Positions 63,438 to 64,000 of a stretch of 64,000 nucleotides of DNA are shown here, piece after piece. The translations under genes were made by a program, and so were the position numbers. How positions within the stretch are numbered: position 1 is the first letter of the stretch; the number at the start of each line of letters is the position of its first letter. Source of the DNA: Micromonospora sp. NBC_01813 (GTDB lineage: Bacteria > Actinomycetota > Actinomycetes > Mycobacteriales > Micromonosporaceae); assembly GCF_035917335.1 (NCBI RefSeq), contig NZ_CP109067.1:2727001-2791000 (forward strand), in the 5' to 3' direction. Below the pieces are notes generated by a model. It made no database searches, was not told the DNA's origin, and was given only the letters and a program-made list of their open reading frames with translations.

Positions 63438-64000
63438 TCAGCCGATGGCCTTCGTCGCTGACTGCTGGCCGAGCCGACTGGAGCCGATGTCCGCCTGCGA
63501 TCCGGCCCGCTGGCCGGCGCCGTAGCCGAGAACGGACACCTTCGGCCCCTTCAGTTCCTTGAGGTTCGAGTAGGCATCCTTGGCTCGGCCGATGGCCAAG
63601 GTCCTGCGGTCGGCGAGCACCATGGCGGTCGAGGTGGTGTTGCCGCCGACCTCCCGGACCGCCTGGTCGTTCGCCTCGGTCAGCCGTTCGCCCACCCGGT
63701 TGGCGAAGCCGCGGATCCACGCCTTCCGGTAGCCGACCAGCGTTTCGCCGAGCGGCACCCAGTTCACCGCGGCGACCCCTCGCACCGCCTGGATGAGCAG
63801 GCTGGCAAACAGCAGCTCGACCCGGTCGAGGTCACTGTCGGTGCCGAACATGTGCACCGGGTAGCTCCCGCCAGCGACCCGGGAGTGGCGCACGATGTAG
63901 ACGTTCAGCGGCACACTGACTCGGTGCAGCAGGACCGCCTTTTCCATGCCGTACGGGGCGGACACGGTCCGCATGCGGTCGACGACCGGCTCACGCTCGC
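63438..64000 (-). CDS. DUF2786-type protein, N-terminus outside the window (partial)
   Basis: The frame is open to the right edge and begins outside the window; about 187 C-terminal residues are visible. Segments PYGMEKAVLLHRVSVPLNVYIV, VHMFGTDSDLDRVELLFASLLIQA and WVPLGETLVGYRKAWIRGFANRV match the C-terminal part of DUF2786 proteins. The family is frequent in phages and mobile elements; function unknown. It starts the minus-strand operon seen here. Confidence 0.75.
   Translation of the reverse strand, partial: EREPVVDRMRTVSAPYGMEKAVLLHRVSVPLNVYIVRHSRVAGGSYPVHMFGTDSDLDRVELLFASLLIQAVRGVAAVNWVPLGETLVGYRKAWIRGFANRVGERLTEANDQAVREVGGNTTSTAMVLADRRTLAIGRAKDAYSNLKELKGPKVSVLGYGAGQRAGSQADIGSSRLGQQSATKAIG

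Overview
The window is chromosomal DNA of a high-GC actinobacterium, most likely a member of the Micromonosporaceae (Micromonospora-like). I base this on the very high GC content, the many GTG and some TTG starts, the lineage-specific families (DUF3000, DUF3039, DUF3093, DUF3099, DUF3159, DUF3710, DUF4193, DUF1990), an HrdB-type SigA with a Lys/Ala/Pro-rich linker, a WhiB protein and an XRE-DUF397 pair. No rRNA, tRNA or CRISPR array was seen. All family names come from reading the proteins by eye; no search was run.

Positions 1-8.7 kb: the end of a spermidine-synthase-like gene, then an ECF sigma factor with its zinc-binding anti-sigma factor, a COG4315-type lipoprotein and a secreted protein. 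The sigma gene and the lipoprotein gene share a promoter-like motif with identical spacing. Next come a DNA glycosylase, a DUF1990 protein, an ATP-dependent DNA ligase (LigC type), a secreted TAP-like peptidase and an acetyltransferase.

8.7-10.2 kb is a small accessory patch: a zinc-motif protein divergent from an AlpA-like helix-turn-helix protein, then a MazE/MazF-type toxin-antitoxin pair with a double operator. A LigD-type polymerase domain, MsrB, a small zinc protein, an ElaA-type acetyltransferase, a small membrane protein and a secreted EEP-family phosphatase follow to 14.2 kb.

14.3-31 kb: the heme genes hemE-hemY-hemQ (coproporphyrin-dependent route), DUF3000, a membrane-anchored trypsin-like protease, RNase D, galE, the fadA-fadB beta-oxidation pair, a two-component system, a WD/PQQ-like membrane protein and dxs.

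31-54 kb: an RNA methyltransferase, a KimA-like APC transporter, two TrkA/RCK proteins (ceoB, ceoC), DUF3159, an OB-fold protein, DUF3710, dut, DUF3093, DUF4193, a LytR_C protein (cei), suhB and sigA, and further on sigB. From memory, this and the heme/DUF3000/rnd/dxs block follow the gene order of Mycobacterium tuberculosis around Rv2676c-Rv2710. Inserted between sigA and sigB are a DUF7455 protein, an ArsR-SRPBCC operon with palindromic operators, a helicase, DUF3039, the pseudouridine catabolism pair psuG-psuK, DUF3099, a HhH-GPD protein and a methyltransferase.

54-58.8 kb is a tight minus-strand operon: rhodanese, AcuC-type deacetylase and a GNAT/acyl-CoA-synthetase-like protein lysine acyltransferase. 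From about 58.8 kb to the right edge the content changes to what looks like a mobile or phage-derived island: small genes with 1-4 base overlaps, an XRE-DUF397 pair, a WhiB with an extra C-terminal helix-turn-helix, a phage-type DUF5664 protein, a 35-residue membrane protein and a DUF2786 protein that runs off the edge.
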